64,000 nucleotides of DNA, from NCBI GenBank assembly GCA_001642945.1, contig LGRT01000004.1:62001-126000 (forward strand), written 5' to 3'. A program made the translations under genes and the position numbers. Below the pieces are notes generated by a model. The model was not told the DNA's origin and searched no databases. It was given only the letters and a program-made list of their open reading frames with translations. Source of the DNA: Rhodobacteraceae bacterium SB2. GTDB lineage: Bacteria; Pseudomonadota; Alphaproteobacteria; Rhodobacterales; Rhodobacteraceae. The stretch's first letter is position 1; each line of letters opens with the position of its first letter. This document shows, one piece after another, positions 19,104 through 26,769 of this stretch.

Positions 19104-19122
19104 GCCGGCCCTAAAAGCCATT

Positions 19123-19148
19123 CTCTTGCCCCAGGTAAGGGGCAAGAG
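19123..19148 (+). terminator. Hairpin after tpa, possible terminator
   Basis: A perfect 10-bp stem (CTCTTGCCCC 19123-19132, GGGGCAAGAG 19139-19148) with a 6-nt loop lies 20 nt after the tpa stop. No U tract follows on the plus strand, so it may be a weak or Rho-assisted terminator or an mRNA-stabilising structure. Confidence 0.5.
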
Positions 19149-19261
19149 GGGCCCGCCATTTGGCCGCATTTAGGCCAACCAAAAGACCCGCCCCATGCCT
19201 TTTCTGCGCAATATGAACGGTCGGGATTCTGCGTTTACCTTTTTGGAAAAAACAGGCTAAA

Positions 19262-19276
19262 CTGGACTTATGTCCA
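19262..19276 (+). promoter_or_regulatory. Putative TauR autoregulatory site over the tauR start
   Basis: CTGGACTTAT (19262-19271) matches the decamer seen before tpa and xsc. It is also half of an inverted repeat, TGGAC-TTAT-GTCCA (19263-19276), that spans the tauR ATG at 19270. I see no second copy at the 23-bp spacing, so binding here is less certain. Confidence 0.4.
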
Positions 19277-20724
19277 TCCCAATAGAAACTTTCTTTTTAG
19301 ATCCAGACGCCGAGGGCACGCTGCAGGGCCGCATTCAACAAATGATCGCGGAAGGCATTTTATCGGGGCGATTTCAGAAAAATGAAAAATTGCCATCAAC
19401 GCGGCGCCTTGCGACGCATTTGGGCATTAGCCGCATTACCGTTACATTGGCCTATACCGAATTACTGGCCAATGAATACCTGACCTCGAAAGGGCGCTCA
19501 GGATATTATGTGTCCCCCGAAGCGCCCGAACCCCCCCAGTTTAAGCCACTGCCTAAATCGGAAGAAAAGGTGGATTGGACACGCGCCATCGCCAAGCATT
19601 ATTCAGAAACATCCACCTTTGAAAAACCCGAAGATTGGGCCCGCTATAAATTTCCCTTCATTTATGGGCAAACCGATCCCTCGCTTTTTGATCACGCAAA
19701 CTGGCGCGCATGCGCGATGAAAGCGCTTGGCGCGAAAGACTTCCCATCTTTAACCGCCGATTACTTTGATCGCGATGATCCCGAGCTTATTGAATTTATC
19801 GCCCGGCAAACCTTACCCCGACGCGGGATCATCGCAGCTCCGGATGAGATTTTGGTTACATTGGGTGCGCAAAATGCCTTGTGGCTGTCAACGCAAGTGT
19901 TGCTCAACCAGCGCCGCAAAGCCGTGATCGAAAACCCTTGTTATCCGGCCTTGCGCGATATTCTGTACCAGTCGCGCTGCCATATTGCCGCGGTGGATGT
20001 GGATGATTATGGCCTGCCCCCGCATCGGATCCCAAATGACAGCTCGGTTATCTTCACAACCCCAAGCCATCAATGTCCAACAACGGCCACCATGCCATTG
20101 CAGCGCCGCAAAGCCCTATTGTCCAAAGCGCAAGCCTTAGATGCTTTAATCATCGAGGATGATTACGAATTCGAAATGTCGTTTTTGACGCCGCCATCTC
20201 CAGCCTTAAAATCATTGGATGAAGATGGCCGCGTGATTTACGTTGGATCCTTTTCCAAATCGCTCTTTCCTGGGCTACGGCTTGGATATTTGGTCGGATC
20301 TGCGGCTTTTATCCGCGAAGCGCGGGCGCTGCGTGCCAGCGTTCTGCGCCACCCCCCGGGCCATATTCAAAGAACCGCTGCCTATTTTCTGCGCCTTGGC
20401 CATTATGATGCGCTGATCAAACGCATGGGAAAAACATATTTACAGCGCAGCAAAGTGATGGAGCAAGCAATCGCAGACCATAGCCTTGAAATTGCCGGCA
20501 AAGGGATGCATGGCGGCTCTTCTTTCTGGATGCGCGCGCCAAATGGATGTGACACCACTGAATTGGCCGCTAAGCTCAGAGAGCAAAGCGTGTTGATCGA
20601 ACCGGGGCAAGCTTTTTTTAACGACAGCACGCCGCCCAAAAACTATTATCGTTTGGCATTTTCCTCAATTCCCGCGGATAAAATTAACGCGGGTATCGCA
20701 GGAATAGCGGCGATTCTGCGCTAA
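19270..20724 (+). CDS. tauR: MocR-type transcriptional regulator TauR
   Basis: A 484-residue fusion of an N-terminal GntR winged helix (about residues 15-80, with STRRLATHLGISRITVTLAY) to a fold-type I aminotransferase-like domain. The PLP Lys330 is retained in YVGSFSKSLFPGLRLGY, and the EDDYEFE segment is present. Such regulators sense PLP adducts. TauR of Rhodobacter activates taurine genes and is encoded next to tpa, as here. The gene points the same way as tpa and xsc rather than divergently. The decamer CTGGACTTAT overlaps the start codon. Confidence 0.88.
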   Translation: MSIPIETFFLDPDAEGTLQGRIQQMIAEGILSGRFQKNEKLPSTRRLATHLGISRITVTLAYTELLANEYLTSKGRSGYYVSPEAPEPPQFKPLPKSEEKVDWTRAIAKHYSETSTFEKPEDWARYKFPFIYGQTDPSLFDHANWRACAMKALGAKDFPSLTADYFDRDDPELIEFIARQTLPRRGIIAAPDEILVTLGAQNALWLSTQVLLNQRRKAVIENPCYPALRDILYQSRCHIAAVDVDDYGLPPHRIPNDSSVIFTTPSHQCPTTATMPLQRRKALLSKAQALDALIIEDDYEFEMSFLTPPSPALKSLDEDGRVIYVGSFSKSLFPGLRLGYLVGSAAFIREARALRASVLRHPPGHIQRTAAYFLRLGHYDALIKRMGKTYLQRSKVMEQAIADHSLEIAGKGMHGGSSFWMRAPNGCDTTELAAKLREQSVLIEPGQAFFNDSTPPKNYYRLAFSSIPADKINAGIAGIAAILR

Positions 20725-20725
20725 T

Positions 20726-20758
20726 CTGGATCTATTTTGCATATCAAACTGGCCCTAA
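20726..20758 (+). promoter_or_regulatory. Putative TauR operator upstream of xsc (direct repeats)
   Basis: CTGGATCTAT (20726-20735) and CTGGCCCTAA (20749-20758) are direct repeats with a 23-bp period, directly after the tauR stop and about 90-120 bp before xsc. The downstream copy shares ATCAA-CTGGCCCTA with the tpa-proximal copy. Confidence 0.65.
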
Positions 20759-20846
20759 CAGTCGCGACGGCGCCTTTGTAAACAGACCATGTAAATTATA
20801 GCTATGATGCCCGATTCCAAATCGTTCCCTCAGGAGACCCAGCAAG

Positions 20847-22622
20847 ATGAAAATGACAACCGAAGAAGCCTTTGTAAAAACCCTACAAATGCATGGCATA
20901 GAGCACGCATTTGGTATTATCGGCTCGGCCTTCATGCCCATTTCGGATATTTTCCCACAAGCAGGTATCTCTTTCTGGGATTGTGCTCATGAAGGTTCGG
21001 GCGGCATGATGGCCGATGGCTATACCCGCGCCTCTGGCAAAATGTCGATGATGATCGCGCAAAATGGCCCCGGTATTACAAATTTTGTAACCGCCGTAAA
21101 AACCGCCTATTGGAACCACACACCTTTGCTTTTGGTAACGCCGCAAGCCGCCAATAAAACCATTGGGCAAGGTGGGTTTCAGGAAGTGGAGCAGATGGCC
21201 CTGTTTGAAGATATGGTGGCCTATCAAGAAGAAGTACGCGATGCCAGCCGCGTAGCAGAAGTTCTAAACCGGGTGATATTGAACGCCAAGCGCGCTTCGG
21301 CCCCGGCGCAAATCAATATGCCGCGCGATTTCTGGACCCAAGTGATCGATATTGACCTACCCGAAATCGTAAGCTTCGAGCGGCCCAATGGCGGCAGCGA
21401 TGCCATCGCGCAGGCAGCAGCGCTTCTGGATTCAGCCGCGTTTCCAGTGATTTTAAACGGTGCCGGGGTGATTTTGGCAGATGGGATTGAAGCAAGCAAG
21501 AAGCTTGCCGAGCGCCTCGATGCGCCCGTTTGCGTGGGCTATCAGCATAATGACGCCTTCCCCGGCTCGCACCCGCTTTTCGCAGGCCCGCTGGGATATA
21601 ACGGATCAAAAGCCGGGATGGAGCTGATTTCAAAGGCAGATGTTGTTTTATGCCTTGGCACCCGCTTAAATCCGTTTTCCACACTACCGGGATATGGCAT
21701 CGATTACTGGCCAAAAGACGCAAAAATTATTCAGGTTGATATCAATGCGGACCGTATTGGATTGACCAAAAAGGTCAGCGTCGGAATTATCGGCGATGCG
21801 AAGAAAGTTGCCGAAGGCATTTTTGAACAACTCTCGGGATCGGCCGGCGATGCCGGGCGCAGCGAACGCAAAGCCGCCATTGCCCAAACCAAATCTGCTT
21901 GGGCGCAACAACTTTCGAGCATGGATCACGAAGAAGATGATCCCGGCACCACATGGAACCAGCGTGCGCGCTCTGCCAAGCCCGATTGGATGAGCCCCCG
22001 CATGGCCTGGCGTGCGATCCAAAGCGCTCTGCCCAAAGATGCGGTGATCAGCTCTGATATCGGCAATAATTGCGCGATCGGAAACGCCTATCCCAGCTTT
22101 GAAGAAAGCCGTAAATATCTTGCGCCAGGCTTGTTTGGCCCCTGCGGCTACGGGCTTCCCTCAATCGTTGGTGCCAAAATTGGATGTCCGGATGTGCCCG
22201 TTATTGGGTTCTCGGGCGATGGGGCGTTTGGCATTGCCGTGACCGAGCTAACCGCAATTGGCCGGGGGGAATGGCCCGCCGTCACGATGATCGTTTTCCG
22301 GAATTATCAATGGGGCGCAGAAAAGCGTAACTCAACTCTGTGGTACGAAGATAACTTCGTGGGAACCGAGCTTGATACGCAAGTATCTTATGCCGGTATC
22401 GCGCAAGCATGCGGTCTGCAAGGCGTTCAAGCCCACACGATGGATGATTTGCGCGATGCATTAAACAAAGCGGTTGAGGATCAAATGAAACATGGCAAAA
22501 CCACCCTGATTGAGGCCATGATCAACCAAGAACTGGGCGAACCGTTCCGCCGCGATGCGATGAAGAAACCGGTTGCGGTTGCGGGCATTAGCGCCTCGGA
22601 TATGCGACCACAAACCGTCTAA
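20847..22622 (+). CDS. xsc: Sulfoacetaldehyde acetyltransferase
   Basis: A 591-residue ThDP-dependent enzyme that converts sulfoacetaldehyde and phosphate to acetyl phosphate and sulfite. The N-terminal Pyr domain contains FWDCAHEGSGGMMADGYTRA and MIAQNGPGITNFVTAVK. The C-terminal ThDP motif is GFSGDGAFGIAVTEL, ending in NYQWGAEKRN, which is characteristic of Xsc among acetolactate-synthase-like enzymes. A good ribosome binding site (CAGGAG) precedes the ATG. The operator-like repeats lie upstream, and the downstream acetate kinase and phosphate acetyltransferase can consume its acetyl phosphate. Confidence 0.95.
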   Translation: MKMTTEEAFVKTLQMHGIEHAFGIIGSAFMPISDIFPQAGISFWDCAHEGSGGMMADGYTRASGKMSMMIAQNGPGITNFVTAVKTAYWNHTPLLLVTPQAANKTIGQGGFQEVEQMALFEDMVAYQEEVRDASRVAEVLNRVILNAKRASAPAQINMPRDFWTQVIDIDLPEIVSFERPNGGSDAIAQAAALLDSAAFPVILNGAGVILADGIEASKKLAERLDAPVCVGYQHNDAFPGSHPLFAGPLGYNGSKAGMELISKADVVLCLGTRLNPFSTLPGYGIDYWPKDAKIIQVDINADRIGLTKKVSVGIIGDAKKVAEGIFEQLSGSAGDAGRSERKAAIAQTKSAWAQQLSSMDHEEDDPGTTWNQRARSAKPDWMSPRMAWRAIQSALPKDAVISSDIGNNCAIGNAYPSFEESRKYLAPGLFGPCGYGLPSIVGAKIGCPDVPVIGFSGDGAFGIAVTELTAIGRGEWPAVTMIVFRNYQWGAEKRNSTLWYEDNFVGTELDTQVSYAGIAQACGLQGVQAHTMDDLRDALNKAVEDQMKHGKTTLIEAMINQELGEPFRRDAMKKPVAVAGISASDMRPQTV

Positions 22623-22632
22623 ACCAAAGGAA

Positions 22633-22650
22633 ACGCCCCCAGCGGGGCGT
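22633..22650 (+). terminator. Hairpin between xsc and ackA
   Basis: A perfect 7-bp GC-rich stem (ACGCCCC 22633-22639, GGGGCGT 22644-22650) with loop CAGC lies 11 nt after the xsc stop. Only a short T stretch (CCTTTG) follows further on, so it may lower rather than stop read-through into the kinase gene. Confidence 0.5.
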
Positions 22651-22747
22651 CTCAGGCCTTTGTGATAAAATTTCCGCCGGTGGGCTTGTTTTGGGCATGC
22701 ACCAAAATCCATCGGCAGAGACCAATTTTATTGAGAGGAAGCAGATC

Positions 22748-23908
22748 ATGCCGAAAGCCAAAGAGACCGCTTTGATATTGGTTTTAAACGCGGGATCCTC
22801 TTCCATTAAATTTGCCGTTTTTGACATCGAACTCCGACAAGAAATTGGTGGCATTGTTGAAGGGATCGGCGGAGCCTCAACGATCAAGATCGCCGATCAA
22901 TCGCGCGCGATACCCTTCATTGATCACAAATCAGCGCTCAGCGGTATCTTATCCGCATTGGCCGAAAATCATTACGGCTTAGAGCGATTTTCGGCGGCAG
23001 CGCACCGGGTGGTGCACGGCGGGCGCAAGCTAACCGCTCCGGTGCGCCTTACCCCAGATATCCGCGTTGAAATTGGTAATTGCACGCCTCTTGCACCTTT
23101 GCACAACCCGCATAATCTGGCCGCCATTAACACCTTGGCCGAACTGGCGCCCGACCTGCCCCAATATGCCAGCTTTGACACCTCGTTCCACGCAAGCAAC
23201 CCAGAAGTTGCCACGCGCTATGCGATTCCCCGGATGATCGAAACCAAAGGCATCCGGCGCTACGGGTTTCACGGGTTGTCCTTTTCCTCATTGGTGCGTC
23301 AGTTGCCGCATATATCAGGAGAAAAGCTTCCCTCGCGTTTACTAGCCTTTCATTTGGGAAATGGTGCCAGCCTCTGCGCGATTAGAAACGGCCAATCTGT
23401 TGCCACCACGATGGGATATTCACCGCTCGATGGCTTGACCATGGGCACCCGCTCAGGCGGGATCGATGCAAATGCGGTTTTGCGCCTGGTGGAAGATAAT
23501 GGCCTTGATCGAACCAAAGCGATCCTAAACCATGAAAGCGGCTTGCTTGGATTGTCGGGCGGTAAATCAGATATGCGCAATTTGATGCTGGATCCAAGCG
23601 CTGACAGTGCCTTTGCCATCGAACATTTCTGCTATTGGTCTTTGCGCCATGCCGGATCCTTAATCGCAGCCATGGAAGGGCTTGATGCGATTGCTTTCAC
23701 CGGCGGGATTGGTGAAAATGCTCTCGGGGTCCGCGCGCGGATTTTGCGGGGTTTGGAATTTGCTGGCGTGCGGATGAACCCAGATGCAAATCATGGTCAC
23801 AAGCCGCGCTTGCAGGCGGAAAGTTCAAAAGTATCAATATGGGTTGTACCCGCCAAAGAAGAAGAAACTATCGCCGCAGATGCACTGGCGCTGATTCAGG
23901 CGCAATAG
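22748..23908 (+). CDS. ackA: Acetate/propionate kinase
   Basis: A 386-residue ASKHA-fold kinase. LVLNAGSSSIKFAVF is the N-terminal phosphate-binding signature, with AHRVVHGG, YGFHGLSF, HLGNGAS, GLTMGTRSGGIDA and FTGGIGENA all in place. I use the ATG at 22748, which has GAGAGGAAG 8 nt upstream; a longer frame from 22691 adds 19 residues without such support. In this position it can convert the acetyl phosphate made by Xsc into acetate plus ATP, as an overflow route parallel to Pta. The gene converges on pta, with 5 nt between their ends. Confidence 0.95.
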   Translation: MPKAKETALILVLNAGSSSIKFAVFDIELRQEIGGIVEGIGGASTIKIADQSRAIPFIDHKSALSGILSALAENHYGLERFSAAAHRVVHGGRKLTAPVRLTPDIRVEIGNCTPLAPLHNPHNLAAINTLAELAPDLPQYASFDTSFHASNPEVATRYAIPRMIETKGIRRYGFHGLSFSSLVRQLPHISGEKLPSRLLAFHLGNGASLCAIRNGQSVATTMGYSPLDGLTMGTRSGGIDANAVLRLVEDNGLDRTKAILNHESGLLGLSGGKSDMRNLMLDPSADSAFAIEHFCYWSLRHAGSLIAAMEGLDAIAFTGGIGENALGVRARILRGLEFAGVRMNPDANHGHKPRLQAESSKVSIWVVPAKEEETIAADALALIQAQ

Positions 23909-23913
23909 ATGTT

Positions 23914-24765
23914 TTACCCCAGTGCCACAGTCACCGCCGTTGCTGCTACAATATCCGACACGCTGGCCCCGCGACTAAGATCACAAACCGGTTTTGAAAA
24001 CCCTTGTAACATTGGCCCGATCGCCTGCGCGCCGGCCAGTTCTTGGGCCAGTTTATATGCAATATTGCCGGCATTAAGATCGGGAAAAATCAATACATTG
24101 GCCTGCCCTTGGCCCAATGATTTTTTCGCTGCAATCGCGGGGTTTAGCGCCGCATCAGCTTGGATTGGACCCAAAAAACCCGTTTCTTGGGCGGCAGCGG
24201 CGACCAAATCAACGCTTTCTCCGCTGCCCGACGCCCCCGTTGAAAAGGAGAGCAACGCCATATCAACGCGGTCCAGCAAGGCCTTAGCAGATTGTTCAGA
24301 CGCACGCGCAATATCCGCCAATTGTCCCGCATCAGGGGCTAGGTTCAGCGCGCAATCGGCAAAAATCATATCGCGGCCATCAGGGAAAAGCATCAGAAAG
24401 AATGAAGAAGGCGTGCGCACGCCAGGGCGCAGCCCGATCACAATGCTGGCCGCTTCAATCACCCGTTTTGTTGGACTGTCAGCGCCAGCCACCATCGCAT
24501 CCGCCGCCCCCGAGGCCACCATCGCGGCAGCTCTAAACAAAGGCTTGGCCAACATTCGCCTGGCAATCGCTTCTTTCAACCCGCGGCGTTCAACCAAACC
24601 AGCGACCATCGCATCGCTCACAGGGCTTAGTGGAACCGGATCCGCCAGCCCCTTTGCGCGCAGCTGTTGCGCCGCTTCGGCAATCCGCGGATCTTCTATT
24701 TCCGGCAACACCACCCGCGCGGCACGCGCTTTCGCGCGGTCAAATATATTTTCAAGAACCGACAT
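23914..24765 (-). CDS. pta: Phosphate acetyltransferase, shortened form
   Basis: A 283-residue Pta that exchanges acetyl phosphate and acetyl-CoA. RVVLPEIEDPRI, SSFFLML, MIFADCALNLAP, MLSFST, GQANVLIFPDLNAGNIAYKLAQ and GFSKPVCDLSRG are conserved family blocks. The usual single-domain enzyme is about 315-335 residues; here some 40-50 residues are missing in the N-terminal part, between the first Rossmann strand and the DAMVAG segment, yet the catalytic blocks remain and the frame is clean. The start at 24765 has GGAGGT directly upstream. Orientation is opposite to xsc and ackA. It probably drains the acetyl phosphate made by Xsc. Confidence 0.88.
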   Translation of the reverse strand: MSVLENIFDRAKARAARVVLPEIEDPRIAEAAQQLRAKGLADPVPLSPVSDAMVAGLVERRGLKEAIARRMLAKPLFRAAAMVASGAADAMVAGADSPTKRVIEAASIVIGLRPGVRTPSSFFLMLFPDGRDMIFADCALNLAPDAGQLADIARASEQSAKALLDRVDMALLSFSTGASGSGESVDLVAAAAQETGFLGPIQADAALNPAIAAKKSLGQGQANVLIFPDLNAGNIAYKLAQELAGAQAIGPMLQGFSKPVCDLSRGASVSDIVAATAVTVALG

Positions 24766-24798
24766 GATGACCTCCATCTGTCGAGCAAGGAGCCTAAA

Positions 24799-25932
24799 AT
24801 GAGCACAGACGTCAAGATCAACCGTGGTCTAAAAAGTATTTATTTTGAAAGATCTGGCGTAAGCCATATTGACGGCGCCAAGGGCGAGCTCAGTTACCGC
24901 GGCTATTCGATCCATGATTTGGCCACCAAATCTACCTTTGAAGAGGTCAGCTATCTTTTGATCTATGGGGAATTGCCGACACCGCCCCAACTGGCAGAGT
25001 TTGATCACAAATTGAAAGCGGCGCGCCAATTGCCCCCGGCAGTGTATGAGATCATCAAAGCAGCCAGCGCCGGGCACCCGATGGATGTATTGCGCACCGC
25101 CGTATCAAGCTTGGCCGCGTTAGAGCCCGACAGCCAAAAAGTCAGCGAAGAAGATTTTGTCGAAAATGGTATCCGCCTGACCTCACAAGTGCCGATGATC
25201 ATCGCTGCGCATGAAAATATCCGCAAAGGGCGCCACCCTATTGCGGCGGATCCAACCCTAAGCCATGCCGCCAATTGGTTATGGATGTTGAAGGGGGAAG
25301 TGCCCTCTGAAGATGCGGCAAGATTGGCAGATGTCGATTTTATCCTTCATGCTGAGCATGGCAGCAATGCCAGCAGCTTCGCCGCCCGCGTCACCATCGG
25401 AACCGAAGCCAATTTGCATGGCGCCATCGTCACTGCGCTGTCCACGCTGGCGGGGCCGGCGCATGGCGGCGCGGCAGAAGATGTGATGAAAATGGTGCAG
25501 GAAATCGGCACACCCGAGAATGCGGCCGCATATGTTAAAGAGAAACGCGGCAAACGTGAGCCGGTGACCGGATTTGGCCACCGCGTTTATCGCGCCGAGG
25601 ATCCGCGCGCGCGTCACATGCGCGAAGGTGTGCGTAAATTGGGCGAAGAAATGGGCGCACCGGAATGGTATGAAATATTGCAGGGCGTGGTTGGCGCGAT
25701 GAAACCCTATGCGCGCCATGGGCTAAACGTGAATGTCGATTTCTATTCAGGCGTGATCTACCAGCTGCACGGTATTCCAATGGATCTTTACGTTCCAATT
25801 TTTGCCATTGGCCGCATGCCAGGATGGATAATCCAATGCGTTGAACAATTGCAGGGAAACATTTTAATACGGCCGCTGACCTTGTATAATGGCCCGGAAA
25901 TGCGCAACTATGTGAGCCTTGATGATCGATAG
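24799..25932 (+). CDS. Citrate synthase, short (377-residue) form
   Basis: A citrate synthase family enzyme condensing acetyl-CoA, or possibly propionyl-CoA, with oxaloacetate. The catalytic blocks are HAEHGSNASSFAARV, GPAHGGAAEDV (His), TGFGHRVYRAEDPRARHM and LNVNVDFYSG (Asp). The length and lack of the N-terminal domain match the dimeric Si-type or methylcitrate-synthase branch rather than the hexameric type II GltA of about 430 residues that most alphaproteobacteria use. The ATG at 24799 is preceded by AAGGAG. It is divergent from pta across 33 bp. Lying inside a sulfonate-degradation cluster, it may channel Xsc-derived acetyl-CoA. Confidence 0.88.
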   Translation: MSTDVKINRGLKSIYFERSGVSHIDGAKGELSYRGYSIHDLATKSTFEEVSYLLIYGELPTPPQLAEFDHKLKAARQLPPAVYEIIKAASAGHPMDVLRTAVSSLAALEPDSQKVSEEDFVENGIRLTSQVPMIIAAHENIRKGRHPIAADPTLSHAANWLWMLKGEVPSEDAARLADVDFILHAEHGSNASSFAARVTIGTEANLHGAIVTALSTLAGPAHGGAAEDVMKMVQEIGTPENAAAYVKEKRGKREPVTGFGHRVYRAEDPRARHMREGVRKLGEEMGAPEWYEILQGVVGAMKPYARHGLNVNVDFYSGVIYQLHGIPMDLYVPIFAIGRMPGWIIQCVEQLQGNILIRPLTLYNGPEMRNYVSLDDR

Positions 25933-25990
25933 CACTGCATCATATCAACGTTGTGAGGGGCTTTGTTGCTTCGCAGGGTCAGCCGCTTAA

Positions 25991-26752
25991 ATGTTTGAAA
26001 CCTTAAGCAGCGCGCTGGCTCTTACAATGGCAGATATAATCGCGCTGGCGCTAATTTGTTTTGCCGCCGGACTGGTGCGCGGCTTCTCTGGCTTTGCGCT
26101 TTCGGCTGTGGCCATGGCCTCTGCGGCCAGCTTTATTCCACCTGTCGAATTAATTCCTTTATGTTGGTGGCTGGAAATCGCAGCAAGCGCGCTTTTAATT
26201 CGAGGCAATTGGCAAAATGCCCAGAAAAAAACTGTTTTACGGCTTTCGATTGGCACTTTGATTGGGCTGCCTTTGGGCCTGCTTCTCACCACGAATGTGC
26301 CTGTAGCACTGTCGCAGAATATCGCCTTGCTGCTGATCATGGTGCTTGCGACGCTGCTGCTGATTGGTCTGCGCCTGGAAGCGTTGCACAAACCCCTTGG
26401 AACGGTTTTTGCCGGGATCGGCGCTGGCTTGGGCACGGGATTGGCCAGCGTGGGGGGCATGGTGGTCGCAATTTTCATGCTGTCTTTTCAAGGCTCGGCC
26501 ACAACCATGCGCGCAACGGTCATCTTATTTTTGCTACTCAGCAGCGGCCTCAGCGTGGCAAATTATTTTTTATTTGATGTCATGACCCAAATCGCCGTGT
26601 TTCGCGGTATATTTTTTATTATTCCGGCAATAATCGGGGTGCATCTTGGAACGAAACTCTTTATCCCGAAATGGGAACATTTTTACCGACCCTTTTGTTT
26701 GACCCTGCTGATCTTCTTGTCAGGCACGGGATTGGTAAGACTCATCGCGTAA
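25991..26752 (+). CDS. TauE/SafE-family (TSUP) anion exporter
   Basis: A 253-residue integral membrane protein with about eight hydrophobic helices arranged as two halves. The repeat signatures are GLVRGFSGFALSAVAMA near the N-terminus and GAGLGTGLASVGGMVVAIFML in the second half, which identify the TSUP family. Members encoded with taurine or sulfoacetate genes export sulfite or sulfoacetate. Placed between the Xsc/Pta/citrate synthase genes and soeABC, sulfite export is the most likely role here, but the substrate is inferred from context. soeA begins 17 nt after its stop, so the two are probably co-transcribed. Confidence 0.85.
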   Translation: MFETLSSALALTMADIIALALICFAAGLVRGFSGFALSAVAMASAASFIPPVELIPLCWWLEIAASALLIRGNWQNAQKKTVLRLSIGTLIGLPLGLLLTTNVPVALSQNIALLLIMVLATLLLIGLRLEALHKPLGTVFAGIGAGLGTGLASVGGMVVAIFMLSFQGSATTMRATVILFLLLSSGLSVANYFLFDVMTQIAVFRGIFFIIPAIIGVHLGTKLFIPKWEHFYRPFCLTLLIFLSGTGLVRLIA

Positions 26753-26769
26753 AATCAGGAAAGCGTCAC

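Noticed and set aside
23909-24802. Long plus-strand open frame opposite pta
   Set aside because: The minus strand carries all Pta catalytic blocks and a good ribosome binding site; the opposite frame shows only low-complexity Ala/Ser-rich sequence.
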